A stretch of 64,000 nt of DNA from Lutraria lutraria (GCA_964023205.1 OZ026835.1:23821817-23885816); one strand, 5' to 3'; counted from the first letter of the stretch, positions 28,901 through 40,330 are shown. Notes: generated by a model from the letters alone, not told the origin. Numbers and translations: made by a program.

Positions 28901-30927
28901 TTTCATCCTGTTATCATTTTACTGTTTTACTCTTTTAATATCTTATGCTTTTAAATGTTTGACCATTTTAATCTTGTATATATTCTTTTAAACTTTTAAC
29001 CAGGTTAACCTTTTATCATTTTACTCTTTTAATATCTTATGCTTTTAACCATTTTAATCTTGTATATATTCTTTTAAATTTTAGCCAATTTAATCTTGTA
29101 TATATTCTTTTAAACTTTTAACCATTTGAACCTTTTATCATTTTACTCTTTTAATATCTTATGCTTTTAACCATTTTAATCTTGTATATATTCTTTTAAA
29201 TTTTAGCCAATTTAATCTTGTATATATCCTTTTAAATTTTAACCATTTTAATCTTGTATATATTCTTTTAAAACTTTAACCATTTTAACATTTTATCATT
29301 TTACTGTTTTACTCTTTTAATACCTGAAGGTTTAACCATTTTAATTTTTTTAGATACAATTTTGAAGCTTTAACCATTTTACTATTTTAATACTTTATGC
29401 TTTTAATCATTTTAATCTTGTATATATCATTTTAAACTTTTAACTTTTTAATATTTTATCATGTATTTAATTTGGGTTTTCTTTCACCATTTTTTGTTTC
29501 TTGTCATGAATCATTATGGAGTCCATACCTTCAGTCATGATCTCACTGGTATGTTAGGAATTCATGTTTGCAGCCCACGTTCTTGCTGACGAATCTAGGG
29601 TACATAACTGCAGTCCACAAACTGATTGATGATTTGGGAGTTCATATCTACAGGTCATGTCTCATTGATTAACCTGGATTTCATCTTCGCAGTCCAATGC
29701 TCTCACTTTATAAGGAGACATTCCTGCTGAAACATGATTATCACGGGTGCGTTTTTGTGGTATGCCTTGTAGTGTTGTTCTTTTTGATGAGTCTGGAGTT
29801 TGTCCTGTAAATCTTGTTACTCACTGAGGAGTCTATAGTTCAGTACTGTAGATTACAGCTTTTCTGATTTATCAAGTTAGGATTCATGTTTGCAGCCCAC
29901 GTTCTTGCTGACGAATCTAGGGTACATACCTGCAGTCCACAAACTGATTGATGATTTGGGAGTTCATATCTACAGGTCATGTCTCATTGATTAACCTGGA
30001 TTTCATCTTCGCAGTCCAATGCTCTCACTTTATAAGGAGACATTCCTGCTGAAACATGATTATCACGGGTGCGTTTTTGTGGTATGCCTTGTAGTGTTGT
30101 TCTTTTTTATGAGTCTGGAGTTTGTCCTGTAAATCTTGTTACTCACTGAGGAGTCTATAGTTCAGTACTGTAGATTACAGCTTTTCTGATTTATCAAGTT
30201 AGGATTCATGTTTGCAGCCCACGTTCTTGCTGACGAATCTAGGGTACATACCTGCAGTCCACAAACTGATTGATGATTTGGGAGTTCATATCTGTAGGTC
30301 ATGTCTCATTGATTAACCTGGAATTCATCTTCGCAGTCCAATGCTCTCACTTTATAAGGAGACATTCCTGCTGAAACATGATTATCACGGGTGCGTTTTT
30401 GTGGCATGTCTTGTAGTGTTGTTCTTTTTGATGAGTCTGGAGTTTGTCCTGTAAATCATGTTACTCACTGACGAGTCTATAGTTCAGTACTGCAGACTAC
30501 GTAATTTCTAATTCGTCAAGTTAGGAGTTCATGTTTGCAGCCCACGTTCTTGCTGACGAATCTAGGGTACATACCTGCAGTCCACAAACTGATTGATGAT
30601 TTGGGAGTTCATATCTGTAGGTCATGTCTTATTGATTAACCTGGATTTCATCTTCGCAGTCCAATGCTCTCACTTTATAAGGAGACATTCCTGCTGAAAC
30701 ATGATTATCACGGGTGCGTTTTTTGTGGCATGTCTTGTAGTGTTGTTCTTTTTTATGAGTCTGGAGTTTGTCCTGTAAATCTTGTTACTCACTGAGGAGT
30801 CTATAGTTCAGTACTGCAGACTACGCGTTTTCTGATTTAGCAAGAAGTGTGTCTGATTGTCAAATCCGTAAAATTCTGGTTAATATCTTCTTCTTATTGT
30901 ATGCTTTCCAGGTGTGGCTTGGTGTGA
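25939..30927 (+). CDS. Tentative small four-exon gene, unknown function
   Basis: A phase-consistent model can be built: exon 25939-26000 (ATG start), 26181-26250, 26651-26751, and 30912-30927 ending in TGA; 249 nt, 82 residues. The two middle exons are the best supported. They follow TTTCTAG and CCAACAG acceptors, have GTATGC and GTAAGT donors, and are open only in the phase that joins them, reading ...WSLKRLNIRTIHE | VGRTAVGCSNTMTIRP.... The first exon relies on a mediocre donor (ATG|GTATAC) and is a guess. No domain is recognised. Intron 3 (4.2 kb) holds two large tandem arrays. The stop lies upstream of a further spliced 3' region, so the transcript may be a non-coding RNA instead. Confidence 0.38.
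26830..29460. repeat. AT-rich minisatellite, about 37 bp unit, 2.6 kb
   Basis: Dozens of variants of TTTTAACCATTTTAATC followed by TTGTATATATTCTTTTAAAC, interspersed with a second module, 'tatcattttactgttttactc' / 'ttttaatatcttatgc'. The two modules alternate in higher-order patterns. It lies in the inferred intron of the preceding gene. Confidence 0.92.
29553..30842. repeat. Four tandem repeats of about 322 bp
   Basis: The word CAGCCCACGTTCTTGCTGAC recurs at 29571, 29893, 30215 and 30538 (spacing 322, 322, 323). Units differ by scattered substitutions only. The last unit ends shortly before the exon acceptor at 30911. Confidence 0.93.
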
Positions 30928-32375
30928 TTTCAAGATAAAAATGAAGAGAGGGTATTTTCCACCACATAGCTGAAGATTTATTAAAGAGCTGATTAGTACA
31001 GAGAACGATGTTAGGTAAATTCAATATCAAATAAATTCTATACGTTTTGTCAAAAAAATCAAAAGCTTCTAAGTTAAATCAAAGCTAAAACTCTTAAGTT
31101 TTAACTGATAATGTTTAATTTAGTACAATTGGAGTTGTATTTTTATTCGGGTTCGAACGATAACTCTGGACAGAGAGTAAAATTGTTATTAGTGCTATTT
31201 ATTGTAATCTATCAGCATTAATAACATTATTCAAAATTTCAGGAAGAATCTTATGAGATTCAAACTCCAGGAATGTTTGAAACAGCAATGATGTTAAGTG
31301 AACAATGGACAGTGTACACAACTCATTGATAACATGATGGAATGGGATATGATACAGAAAATAGCAAAACACAGACCTTTTAGTATGATCATGTTCTGAT
31401 GTGATGAATATACTGCTAAAGATTTTGTTGGAGAATGGAGAACTTTACCAAATTTGAAAAATGGATTGAGGATTGAAACATAGAGACTGGCATAAATTTA
31501 AGTGTGACTTTAATTACTTGTGGAAATATACATTGTCAATGTCATATAAACGTATGTGGCACATCCATTGAGGGAAGTGTGTCTAATCATATATAATGTT
31601 TATGTTACAACAAAAACAGTCCATTACGATATTGTGTGTTGCTAGAAATTGTGAAACAACAAACATTTTTTCATGCATATGTGTACATGTTCTTTTGGTA
31701 GTGCTGTTGCTATTCTAATTGTGTGAAGTGCAACCTCTCCGGAGCAGCCCTCTCTTGAGCATCAACTTTCCTCAAACAACAGAATTATATTTCCCACTGT
31801 ACGGTCTTACTATTGATTTAACCTCTAGTGCAACAACCTCTAAATAACAAAGTAAATGTTGATGCTTTAAAAGGGTGTTGCTTTGGGGAGGTTGCACTGT
31901 ATTTACAAGCTATAAATCAAATGAAAGTAATTTTCTTCAAGATTATTTGTTTATCACAGATAAATTCTATCACACTGGTTTCTCCTCATGCTTGAATACC
32001 CAAATTTATAAAATTATTTACAGCTGATAAGAATTACACTAAATACCTCTTACATTAAATTGAATTCGTCTATGGGTCTACAGTTGTATCAGTATAAATG
32101 ATCGCGTTTTTATTTCAAATTACACAATGTTCTCTGAATCAAAATAAATGCCACATGGGGAAATAGTTTTTGTCAAGTTACTACAGATAAAATCAATATT
32201 TTTTTATTACTTAGTCTTGATATTTTACTGCATTTACATGTGGTTATATGCTATAATATATGTAATGATACATTCGATGTTTTAGTATCATTCAATATCT
32301 GTTTCTAGGCAGTAATTTCTTATTCACATATAGTGTCATGACTTTATTGTACAAAAATAAAATAATCTTAAAAAG
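30912..32375 (+). other. Putative 3' exons and UTR of the tentative small gene
   Basis: An exon from 30912 to a donor TTAG|GTAAAT at 31014/31015, then an acceptor TTTCAG at 31242 followed by about 1.1 kb with no long frame. AATAAA near 32355 could be the polyadenylation signal. A 172 bp MITE (31727-31898) sits inside this last exon. Confidence 0.35.
31727..31898. mobile_element. MITE-like foldback element (AGTGCAACCTC family)
   Basis: Ends AGTGCAACCTCTCC and GGGGAGGTTGCACT are inverse complements with one mismatch. Related copies are at 38182-38354, at about 46171-46341, and degenerate in each 3.2 kb unit (for example 9338-9495). All are about 155-175 bp with internal 'caacaacctct' words and no coding capacity. 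Confidence 0.72.
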
Positions 32376-33825
32376 ACTGATTTGTTGTGACTTGCATTTG
32401 AATTTACAATTTATTTCAACAACATGAGTTTTCTTGCTGCCAAGTATTAGTTTCGTTATCATCCATGTTTAACCAACAGAAACATTACTTGAAACAAATT
32501 CCAAAGATGTCACTTATGAGTTCTCTGATGATCTTTCCGCACAATGTTAACTCACTAACATGCTGCACTCGGAAAATGATTATGTATCTATATTTATGAA
32601 CAGAACATAAAACAGAAAATATTTTTGTAAACAAAATATAAAGTCAAATACACATTAATGCATATATAAAGTAACAATTCTATACATTATGAAGATCAAC
32701 AAAGTAAAGAAGGAAGAATGGTGAATAATGCTGAGATTGTCGTCATTGCTGATCATAAAAATACAAAATAAACTCAACGCTACAGTGCCTAGAAAATCAT
32801 GCCTAAACAGGATAAATATACAGATCTTTAGTTTATGTAAATCAGTAATAAATTCATACAATGAATTGAATTAATGCTTGTACATAGATTTTTATATCAA
32901 ATACAGCTGCAAAAAAATGATCATTTTAGCTAATTAATTATTTTCACCTATGCAATGAACAGGTTTATTTTGATAGTTTTTCTTGCTTGAATTGTAGTTT
33001 CATAATCAATTGTACTTATGTAAGACAGACAGTCATTTACAGTTCAAGTTGAAGAGACACGAATGTCTCAATACAGTATTTACTCTCATTTATTCACGGT
33101 TGGTATAATTCTGCTTTAGTTAGTTTTATACCTACTAAAGGGAGACAAATCCTATAAAACTGAATTACTACATTTTTGTTCCATCGAAAGGACGCATAGT
33201 ACATATAATAGCAAAACACTTGATTAAATATTGGTCTCGGAGAATTTATATGAATTTAGTAGATTAATTCAATTTTAATGTCCTTACTTATTCAAAATTT
33301 TGATTTCTTTCTAATTTCGGAACGGCTAAAGTGTTTGGGTAAGTTGAAGTCTCAAATGTTGTAACAACTATCGTCTGCCATAAAACTGACATTCATCAAC
33401 ACACTGAAACAAAATAAACATTTTCTACTTTGGTGTATTAACTTTTAGTAAACACTATAAGGTCAATAAAGTAAGAAAACTTATTTTTTACTAACTATAA
33501 CAGTAAAAATGTACTTTCATATGTCTATGATCATGATTCACGACCTGTACTCATCATAGAAATTTAACAGCCGTTCAATTCAGTTGTTATGGGTTTTAAC
33601 TGGGAGTCGCCTAGCTTATCAGCCAATCAGGCTACAGCTCCCCCTCCCCCAATCAGCTGACGGGAGTTGTAGAGCTCAGAGAAGGGTAGAATAGTCTTAA
33701 TTATGTCCAGACCAGATAAGATCGAAGAATAGATGATGATAAATTTAGTAGAATAAAGAATACAATGTAGGTAGGTACATTTTGTATTTATAATAGTATT
33801 TGAACATAAGACAAGGATATAATTA
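32376..33825. other. Gene-less interval
   Basis: AT-rich; short frames only. No repeat structure, RNA gene or exon supported. Confidence 0.4.
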
Positions 33826-34080
33826 TGTTACACAATGGTTAGTGCACTAGATTTGTAACCCGGCGGTCCGTGTTTGATTCCCGGTCTCGGCAACAGCTCA
33901 TACCCCTCCGTGAAAAAAACATTGTCAACTGCCCTCGATATTTGGAGAGAAGTTGCCGGTACTTGTTAGAATATAGTCCAGGAAAACTGGTTAGGTGAAT
34001 CGGCCGCTGTATATAGAACTGAATGGGGGCCCGGAGGGGGGGGGGGGTCCAGCGTTAAGCCCAAATAAATTAATTAATTC
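33826..34080 (+). mobile_element. tRNA-headed SINE (family 1), plus strand
   Basis: tRNA-like head at 33826-33893 with a B-box-like GTTTGATTCCC. The body shares 'cccctccgtgaaa' and AAGTTGCCGGT with the minus-strand copy at 2.1-2.3 kb. It contains a 12-G tract near 34036-34047 and ends in an AATT-type tail. The head lacks a complete cloverleaf, so it is not a working tRNA. Confidence 0.6.
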
Positions 34081-34545
34081 AAATAGATGGTAGTAAAAGT
34101 CTTTGTAAATTTATCAAACTTAATTCTTGATAAATGAAAAGGCATTAATGTATAAATAACAGATAAAGTAAGTTTATTTGGTCTTATGAAATACCAATTC
34201 ATTATTGAGTATATTTTTTGCAAGATGCGATTAATTATTTTTGATATAGGCCTACACTAGAATGTGATCGAACATGAATGGTCCAAGTAATATCGCACTC
34301 TTATAAAACCGAAAGATTTTGAATAACATAATTATTATATCGTTGGTTGACATGCGTACGTGTTTTCGATAATTTCTGTTTTCTGCGCATAAACGCTGGA
34401 CAGGAAGTAGAATGACGTCACTTTTTTCGCAATGTGCTCGTCCTTAATATCTTACGATCCGCTCAATATATACATCGTCCCCTTATCTAGAATGTTTACC
34501 TCCCTTGGCGGCCATCTTGGTTGGCAAATTTCTTATGCGCTTAAC

Positions 34546-34791
34546 TTGTTTGTTTGTTTCGTTATATCGACTTTTACGCCCCTTTTCAACAGTTATATGA
34601 GGCTCGACAGTTCACCTAAGCATCGTTCCTGGGAAGAACCTGTACTCCTATCATCTGTAAGCAATTGCAGCCTACTTTCCAACATAAAGAGACATGGTCG
34701 GTAGCGGGGCTCGAACCCACGACTTTCTATCAGTAAGATGTTACAGTGATTTGAAATCAACGACTTTAACCACTCGACCACGGGGGCGGGG
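34546..34791 (-). mobile_element. tRNA-headed SINE (family 2), minus strand
   Basis: On the minus strand a type-II (long variable arm) tRNA-like head runs 34791-34695, with GTGGTCGAGTGGTTAAAG and the B box GGGTTCGAGCC. The body shares 'ggttcttcccagg', 'acgatgcttaggtgaactgtc' and 'ttgaaaaggggcgtaaaa' with the plus-strand copy at 47.7 kb. It ends in a GTTT-repeat tail ('acaaacaaac'). Confidence 0.75.
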
Positions 34792-35114
34792 TACGATGTG
34801 GGTACTATGTATTTTCAAGATAACTAAACAATCAATTTGAAACATAGCAAATAACTACACAATCTACTACACCAGTTAACCAACTAATAACAATATCGCT
34901 AAAAATAAAAATTAAGAAAAACTGATAAAATATTTTTACCTAGACCGGAAATTTGGTTTGTCTGCAATCAAAATCATACAACCATTATGCAACAATAGTC
35001 TTTCCTGTCTAGTACTGGGTGTTTGAAAAGTGTTCATGCCGAAATATATTTTTCGCTATGATTACTTAAAATTCATTTTTAGTGCATCTAACATTTTCAA
35101 TAAAAATCATGAGA

Positions 35115-35198
35115 TGTAAGTAGAATCACAGGTATACGGCTCATTGACTTTGTTCGCTGTACACTATAATCAATGAGCCGTATCCCTGTAAGTAGAAT
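35115..35198. repeat. Short hairpin flanked by 12 bp direct repeats
   Basis: Arms 35128-35147 and 35170-35189 are inverse complements over 20 bp with one mismatch ('acaggtatacggctcattga'), with a loop of about 22 nt. TGTAAGTAGAAT occurs directly at 35115-35126 and 35187-35198, the second overlapping the right arm by 3 nt. Confidence 0.7.
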
Positions 35199-35199
35199 A

Positions 35200-36470
35200 A
35201 GACTTTATAATATATCAACGGAAGTGAGCTTTTGGGATGTACCACACGCCTGTGATATTAATTAGCCATAGCATTGTCCCAGAGATAATACGAAGTTTAA
35301 GCTAGATCACATCTTGATGTCCAATGAGTTTAAAGTCAAAGTTGCTGCCATTTTGGCTAGCATACCTACGCATCGTAAACTATTAATTGTACATGTAATA
35401 GCTAGAATTAAGCAGTGTGGGAATGATCATATTCACAAAACAAGGTTCTCTCATACTTCCTCCTTATACCTGGTACTTTTGGACCATCTCGGTCTTGAGT
35501 ACTCTTCAATTTTGGAGGTATCGAAAATGGGTCCAGTAATGGAAATTAGATAACACTCACTTAATAACATAGCAAAACATAAAGTTCTTTGTTGTCACAT
35601 GATAACATCGATAAACAGACCAAATTCACCTTATTTACGGCAAAATATCGATTGAATTGTCGTTTGTGCGTGCTAGCGGTGTTTTCATCCATCAATTTTA
35701 ATCTTTCCGTTAGACGTCACTATATATACATGTATATAAAATGTTCAAAACATCTGAGTCAAGCAAATTAATAATGAAAAATAATTAACATTCCATAGGT
35801 ATTATTATAAAATTCAACTGCCGACCGGTTTCGTCACTGACTCATCAGGGCATTAATAATAAAATGGCGTCAAAATTTAGTCCGGTTCCCAGCATACTTT
35901 GCGGCGTAATATTTCACGTAGTGTCAGGGGCAGGTAATCCAGACTACCAATAAAAATTACATTCCATAAGTATGGTGGCTGATTTCTGCCATTTCATGTC
36001 TTCGCGTCCAAAAGTCGAAGCACGACGACACTAACACACGATATATTGGTCAATTGTCGTGTCCTAGCCGTTCGCCTTTCAATGCGATTTGGTGAAACTT
36101 AGGATCGTGTTTCTTGTGTTTTGTCGATTTTCATCCAATAAAAAGTCGTGACGCATAGATAAAACCTTCCTGCTGTCAGCCACAAGAAGAAATATTTATT
36201 TGATATTTTTTATTGCAGTTCTGTATGACTGTTTCGCATGCCTGTTGAATCAACATTGGGTACCTTCCCTTATTATTTGGTATAAATAGCCCATGCAGTC
36301 TAAAGTGGCAAGTACCTGTGCATAAAATCAAACGTTGTCCGTAACTTTCATCAGTGAAGAATTTATTTATCAATTAGACGACATTAAATTTTATCTATAT
36401 CTAATGATGGATGCTATTTTAAAATAATCCAACTAACATAATTATAGCAAACGTTTGCGGATATAAAAAA
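35200..36470. other. Gene-less interval upstream of first-exon copy 1
   Basis: No exon supported. 35788-35975 is bounded by imperfect direct repeats CATTCCATA(G/A)GTAT and could be a short insertion. From about 36305, sequence ('cataaaatcaaacgttgt', 'tttcatcagtgaagaattta') is homologous to the segments ahead of first-exon copies 2 and 4 (near 38620 and 40500), so it is probably promoter-proximal. Confidence 0.45.
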
Positions 36471-36525
36471 AAAGTTCTTTGATGACAGACGAAAAACGTC
36501 AACGTTTAGCGCATGCCCGACCGGA

Positions 36526-36556
36526 ACGTCATTACGTCACTGACGTCGTCACTAAG
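36526..36556 (+). promoter_or_regulatory. CRE-like promoter core, first-exon copy 1
   Basis: The string ACGTCATTACGTCACTGACG followed by TCGTCACTAAG contains clustered TGACG/CGTCA half-sites about 70 bp upstream of the ATG. The same core recurs before copies 2 (38788-38817) and 4 (40704-40734), and a related core precedes the genes at 58 and 61.7 kb. CREB/ATF-type binding is inferred from the motif. Confidence 0.5.
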
Positions 36557-36625
36557 ATACAGTTTGTTGTTAGATCCCGTGCAGAGCCAAATGCAAGCAT
36601 AAATCATGTGTACTTAACGCATCCT

Positions 36626-36776
36626 ATGGGGAACAAACTAAGTCGCCCTGTGCTAAAAGAAAGCACACTGGCGTTCGCTCGCCGCAAGTTAGGTTTGATG
36701 ACGAGGAAAGATAAAATAGAACGACTTGTGAGTCTGACACTGTTAAATGATGAAGAAAAACTTCGAAGATTTGCAG
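36626..36776 (+). CDS. Alternative first coding exon, copy 1 (intact)
   Basis: 151 nt encoding 50 residues plus one base: starts MGNKLSRPVLKEST, then basic ARRKLG, and ends LNDEEKLRRFA, followed by the donor CAG|GTTGGT. Gly2 with Ser6 fits the N-myristoylation consensus, and following basic residues would favour membrane attachment. Phase 1 matches the acceptor at 46543. The frame extends upstream to an ATG at 36479, but that extension is broken by indels in the other copies, so the internal ATG is preferred. Reading on past the donor gives only a short tail and a stop. Confidence 0.6.
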
Positions 36777-37399
36777 GTTGGTTAATAAAATAACACTAAC
36801 AACTTTATATGAAGCTTTTTGATAATTATATAACATGATTCTTGTAACATTACTTCAATATAATGAGAAATCATCGCTTGATAACATTTAATATTATATC
36901 TGAACTCTTTATATATGTAACATTTAATTCTGTCTGACGCAAATGATAACGTACTATCGAGATTTTGCTCGGTAATTCATTACAACAAGAGATTACCGCT
37001 TGATTATTCTCTCTCTATCTGTGTCAAACCCAAGTATATACATTTTTCACTTTATTTGACCTATCTAAATTATTTAAAACGCTCATACATATTCGAACTC
37101 CGAACTTTTCGACTTCTTTTTATTTCTACAGATTATTGTGATTTTGTGATAAAGGTTCGAACGTCAAATCTTTCCGTATTCTTTGTTCTGTGTAGAATAT
37201 TGTAGTTACTTTTCCAGCTGTTCTGGCGTCCGGACATTTTAAAATATTTCAATGTCGACATTTTCGGGTGTCCAAACATTTCGTTTGGGTAATTGATATA
37301 CATGTACTTAAGACAAAACATTTAATATTTAATGCTTGATTTCGCTGAACTAAGCTAATTAATCACAAATCCTAATGTTCAGAAAGTAAATTAATAATA

Positions 37400-37835
37400 G
37401 CCACTTGTCCTAGTTTATTACACCGGTATCTTTTTATGGCAACAGCGCTCGACGGGGAAAACCATATTTTATCTACAAAGAATTTTTGAAAATTAATGTA
37501 CGTTCAATGTTTATTGATGATAAATGTTATAATGTTCAGTAATTTGTGTTATTACTTTCAATGAATTCTCACTGGTATTTTGTGCAGGGTTATATTTATA
37601 CTTTACGGAAATTATAGTTCTATCAAACGATATAATGTTTGGTGCTATTAGTTAACTTGAGATAAGATTAAGTAGAGACCAAATATATGGGTAAAATGAA
37701 ACTTGAATACAGGTTTGTTACAAATCTTGCTTATATATTGACAGACAAATTAATTAAAACTGTGAATGGACCGGAGGACTACTGGTTACCACTATTTGAC
37801 CTAATATCCCCAGTTTCCAGCATTAGCCCATTCAA
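37400..37835 (+). repeat. Conserved block between first-exon copies 1 and 2
   Basis: Homologous to the array block: 'gtatctttttatggcaacag', 'gttcagtaatttgtgtt', 'aagtagagacc', 'aatatatgggtaaaat', 'gaatggaccggaggac', 'tactggttaccac', 'cagtttccagcattag'. Colinearity continues downstream to about 38355, through the foldback element, as in an array unit. Confidence 0.75.
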
Positions 37836-38181
37836 ACATTACTTTTTTAATGTTTAAGACTAATGTTCAACGATCGCATGACATTCCTACACGTGTTTCT
37901 GTAGTTCAAGCATGCATCCCGGTGCATAGTCCAATCGTTTGTATTATAGCAATTAGAAACGCATCACATCTGAGATCCAACTCTTGTACACCAGCTTTTT
38001 TACATACATGTATGCCTATACATTTTCCTGTTTTCCTATTCTTTCTTTTTAAATGCGCTTTACTTTCCTTCCATTCATCTTGACCCGCCTCGTATTCATT
38101 AGTTTATTGACGGAAAGAAAAAGATACCACCCGGAACACAATCAAACACATTATGTATGTAGTAGTAACTGTGTATTCACG

Positions 38182-38354
38182 TACAGTGCAACATCTCTAT
38201 GGGAATTACATAATTATGTTGTTTTCGAGAGGTTGCTGCTCTTGAGAGGTTTAATTAATACAAATGTGATAAGATCGTGCAGAGATAAAATTATTCTGTT
38301 GCTGAAGGGAGGTTGTTGCTCAAGGGATGGCCACTCTGGAGAGATTGTACTGTA
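38182..38354. mobile_element. MITE-like foldback element (AGTGCAACCTC family)
   Basis: Ends TACAGTGCAACATCTC and GAGATTGTACTGTA are near-inverse complements. It sits at the same relative position as the degenerate copy in each 3.2 kb unit (about 0.78 kb after the block start), so it was present before the locus was duplicated. Confidence 0.65.
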
Positions 38355-38875
38355 CTTCTATTTCTGTTTTAAATTGGTTCTTTGTTCTTTATACCGTGTG
38401 TTTTGTATCAACATGTGTATAAATTGTATATCATGTTGTAAATTTTATAGGACTTGCGATTAGTATACATATAATAATTATTTAAATAAAAAAATTGTCT
38501 AAATATTTGCAGTTATTTTAAGAAATCGTTCAAGTCTGATTCGACAAGCCTGGCTTAAGCAACCTCCTTCTTGAGGTACAAATGTCATTAATGAACCAGG
38601 TTTCGAATATCTATCTCGGCGCATAAAATCAAGAATTGTTCCACACATTTCATCAGTGATGACTTAATTTGTTAGAAGACATAATTGTCCATTGTCTCAT
38701 AATTCCCCTTTTTAATTCACGTAATAGCAATCAGTTGTGCATATCAAACGAGCAGCCAACTCTGAGTTTGTATATGCCCGACCGGAACATCATGTCGTCA
38801 CTGACGTCGTCACTAAGGTACAGTTATTTGTAAGATCCTGCGCTGAGCTGAATGCAAGTATATATAACGCATCAT

Positions 38876-38960
38876 ATGGGCAACAAACTAAGTCGTCCAG
38901 TGCTAAAAGGAAGCCCTCTGGCGTCGCTCGCCGCAAGTAAGGTTTAATGACACGAAAAGA
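38876..38960 (+). pseudogene. First-exon copy 2, frameshifted
   Basis: ATG GGC AAC AAA CTA AGT CGT encodes MGNKLSR, but one base is missing where copies 1 and 4 read 'gcgttcgctcgc' (here 'gcgtcgctcgc'). The frame then runs into TAA within about 16 codons, and the 3' part with the splice donor is lost. The CRE-like core at 38788-38817 is preserved. Confidence 0.7.
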
Positions 38961-39021
38961 TCAAATAAACAGACTTGTGAGTCACTGACGCCGTAACTAA
39001 AACGCCTACGTAACACACCAT

Positions 39022-39146
39022 ATGGGCAACAAACTAAGTCGTCCAGTAATATAAGAAAGTTAGGTTTAATGGCAAGAAAGATAAAATAGACAGACGTGTG
39101 AGTCTGACGCTGTTAAATAATGAAGAAAAACTTCGAAGATTTGCAG
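39022..39146 (+). pseudogene. First-exon copy 3, internally deleted
   Basis: It begins MGNKLSRPVI followed by a stop, because about 25 bp are missing relative to intact copies. The 3' half and the CAG|GTTGGT donor are preserved. Only a fragment of the promoter precedes it ('cactgacgccgtaactaa', 38982-38999), directly after the broken copy 2, so this is a small secondary tandem duplication. Confidence 0.7.
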
Positions 39147-39510
39147 GTTGGTTTACAAAATAACTCTTAACAAATCTGAACCTTAGAGAGATGTAATATA
39201 ATTCTGTCTGAAGCCAATGGTAATGTGTTGTCGAGATTTTGCTTGGTTACCTACAACGAGAGATCCCTGCTTGATTTCTCTATTTCTGCTGTGTCAAAAA
39301 AAGTACATCCATTTTCCCCCTTATTTTACTTACCTAATATATATAAAAACGTTCAAACGTCTAAGCATTTAAAACACATTTTGTAACAAATTGTTCAGAC
39401 GTTCGAATTTTCGGCTTCTTTTATATCAACAGATTATTGTGATTTAATTTGTGCTAAAATGTTCGGAGATCCGACCTTTCCGCCTTATCCGTTCTGTGAA
39501 CATTAGTGTA

Positions 39511-39687
39511 CAGTGAAACCTGTGTTAGCGGCCACCTCCGAATGAAGACCGTCCTGAAAATAAAGGTCATTCTTTAAGAAACCACTTTTAGTTATTTAGA
39601 ACAAACTTACCCCCGAACAAAGGCATCTGTCTATAAAGACCACATTATATCTTTCCAAAAGGTGGACTTTGTTCACAGGTTTTACTG
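39511..39687. mobile_element. 177 bp MITE, TA target duplication
   Basis: Ends CAGTGAAACCTGTG and CACAGGTTTTACTG form terminal inverted repeats, flanked on both sides by TA (39509-39510 and 39688-39689). The homologous site in the neighbouring duplicate, near 37203 ('attgtagttactttt'), lacks the element and has a single TA: a natural empty site. TA duplication suggests mobilisation by a Tc1/mariner-type transposase. Relatives are at 47388-47640, 54683-54862, 54973 on, 55093 on, 63547 on, and in every array unit. Confidence 0.85.
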
Positions 39688-39904
39688 TAGTTACTTTTTG
39701 CAAACTGTTCAGGTGTCAGGACATTCGGAACACATTCTATGTTGAAATTTTCGAGTGTCCTAACTGCTCGTTTTGGTAATTGATATACTTTTTATTAGAT
39801 GACCAGTATACTTACTTAAAGACCAAATCATTTATTTAATGTTTAACTTCACTGAACTAAGCTAATTTATCACAAATCCTATTGTTCAGACGGTAAATTA
39901 AAAA

Positions 39905-40330
39905 TCGTTGTTCTAGTTAATTACACTAGTATCTTTTTATGGCAACAGCGCTCGACAGGGAAACCCAAATTTTATCTTCAAAATTTTTTTGAAAATAAAT
40001 GTGTACACGTTCATGATTTATTAAGTGATTAACCTTATCATGTTCAGTAATTTGAATATTGCCTTCAATGAACTGTCACAGTAATTGTGTGCATGGTTAT
40101 ATTTGTACTTCATAGAAATTAATTCAATAAAACGACTTAATGTTTGTTTCTATTGGTAAAATTGAAATAAAATTAAGTAGAGACTATCAAATATATGGGT
40201 AAAATGAAACATGAACACAGGTTTGTTACAAATCATACTTATATATATGAAGTCAAGTTATTCATATTTATGGATGGACCGGAGGACTACTGGTTATCAC
40301 TATTTGCTTAATACCCCCAGTTTCCAGCAT
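39905..40330 (+). repeat. Conserved block between first-exon copies 3 and 4
   Basis: The third non-array copy of the block, containing 'gtatctttttatggcaacag', 'aattaagtagagacta', 'tggaccggaggactactggt', 'tatcactatttgc', 'cccccagtttccagcattag'. It lies about 0.47 kb upstream of first-exon copy 4. The foldback element found after the block at 37.4 kb is not present here. Confidence 0.75.

Noticed and set aside
34500..34530. YY1-like GCGGCCATCTTGG and a nearby TGACGTCA (34411-34418) as a promoter
   Set aside because: Motifs are present, but no exon with splice support follows before the SINE; too weak to call.
34695..34791. Serine/leucine-type tRNA gene on the minus strand
   Set aside because: The same head plus a 150 bp body recurs at 47.7 kb, so it is a SINE head.
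36479..36625. Longer N-terminus (start at 36479) for first-exon copy 1
   Set aside because: The frame is not kept in the other copies because of small indels, and it would run through the CRE-like core; the internal MGNKLSRP start is shared by all copies.
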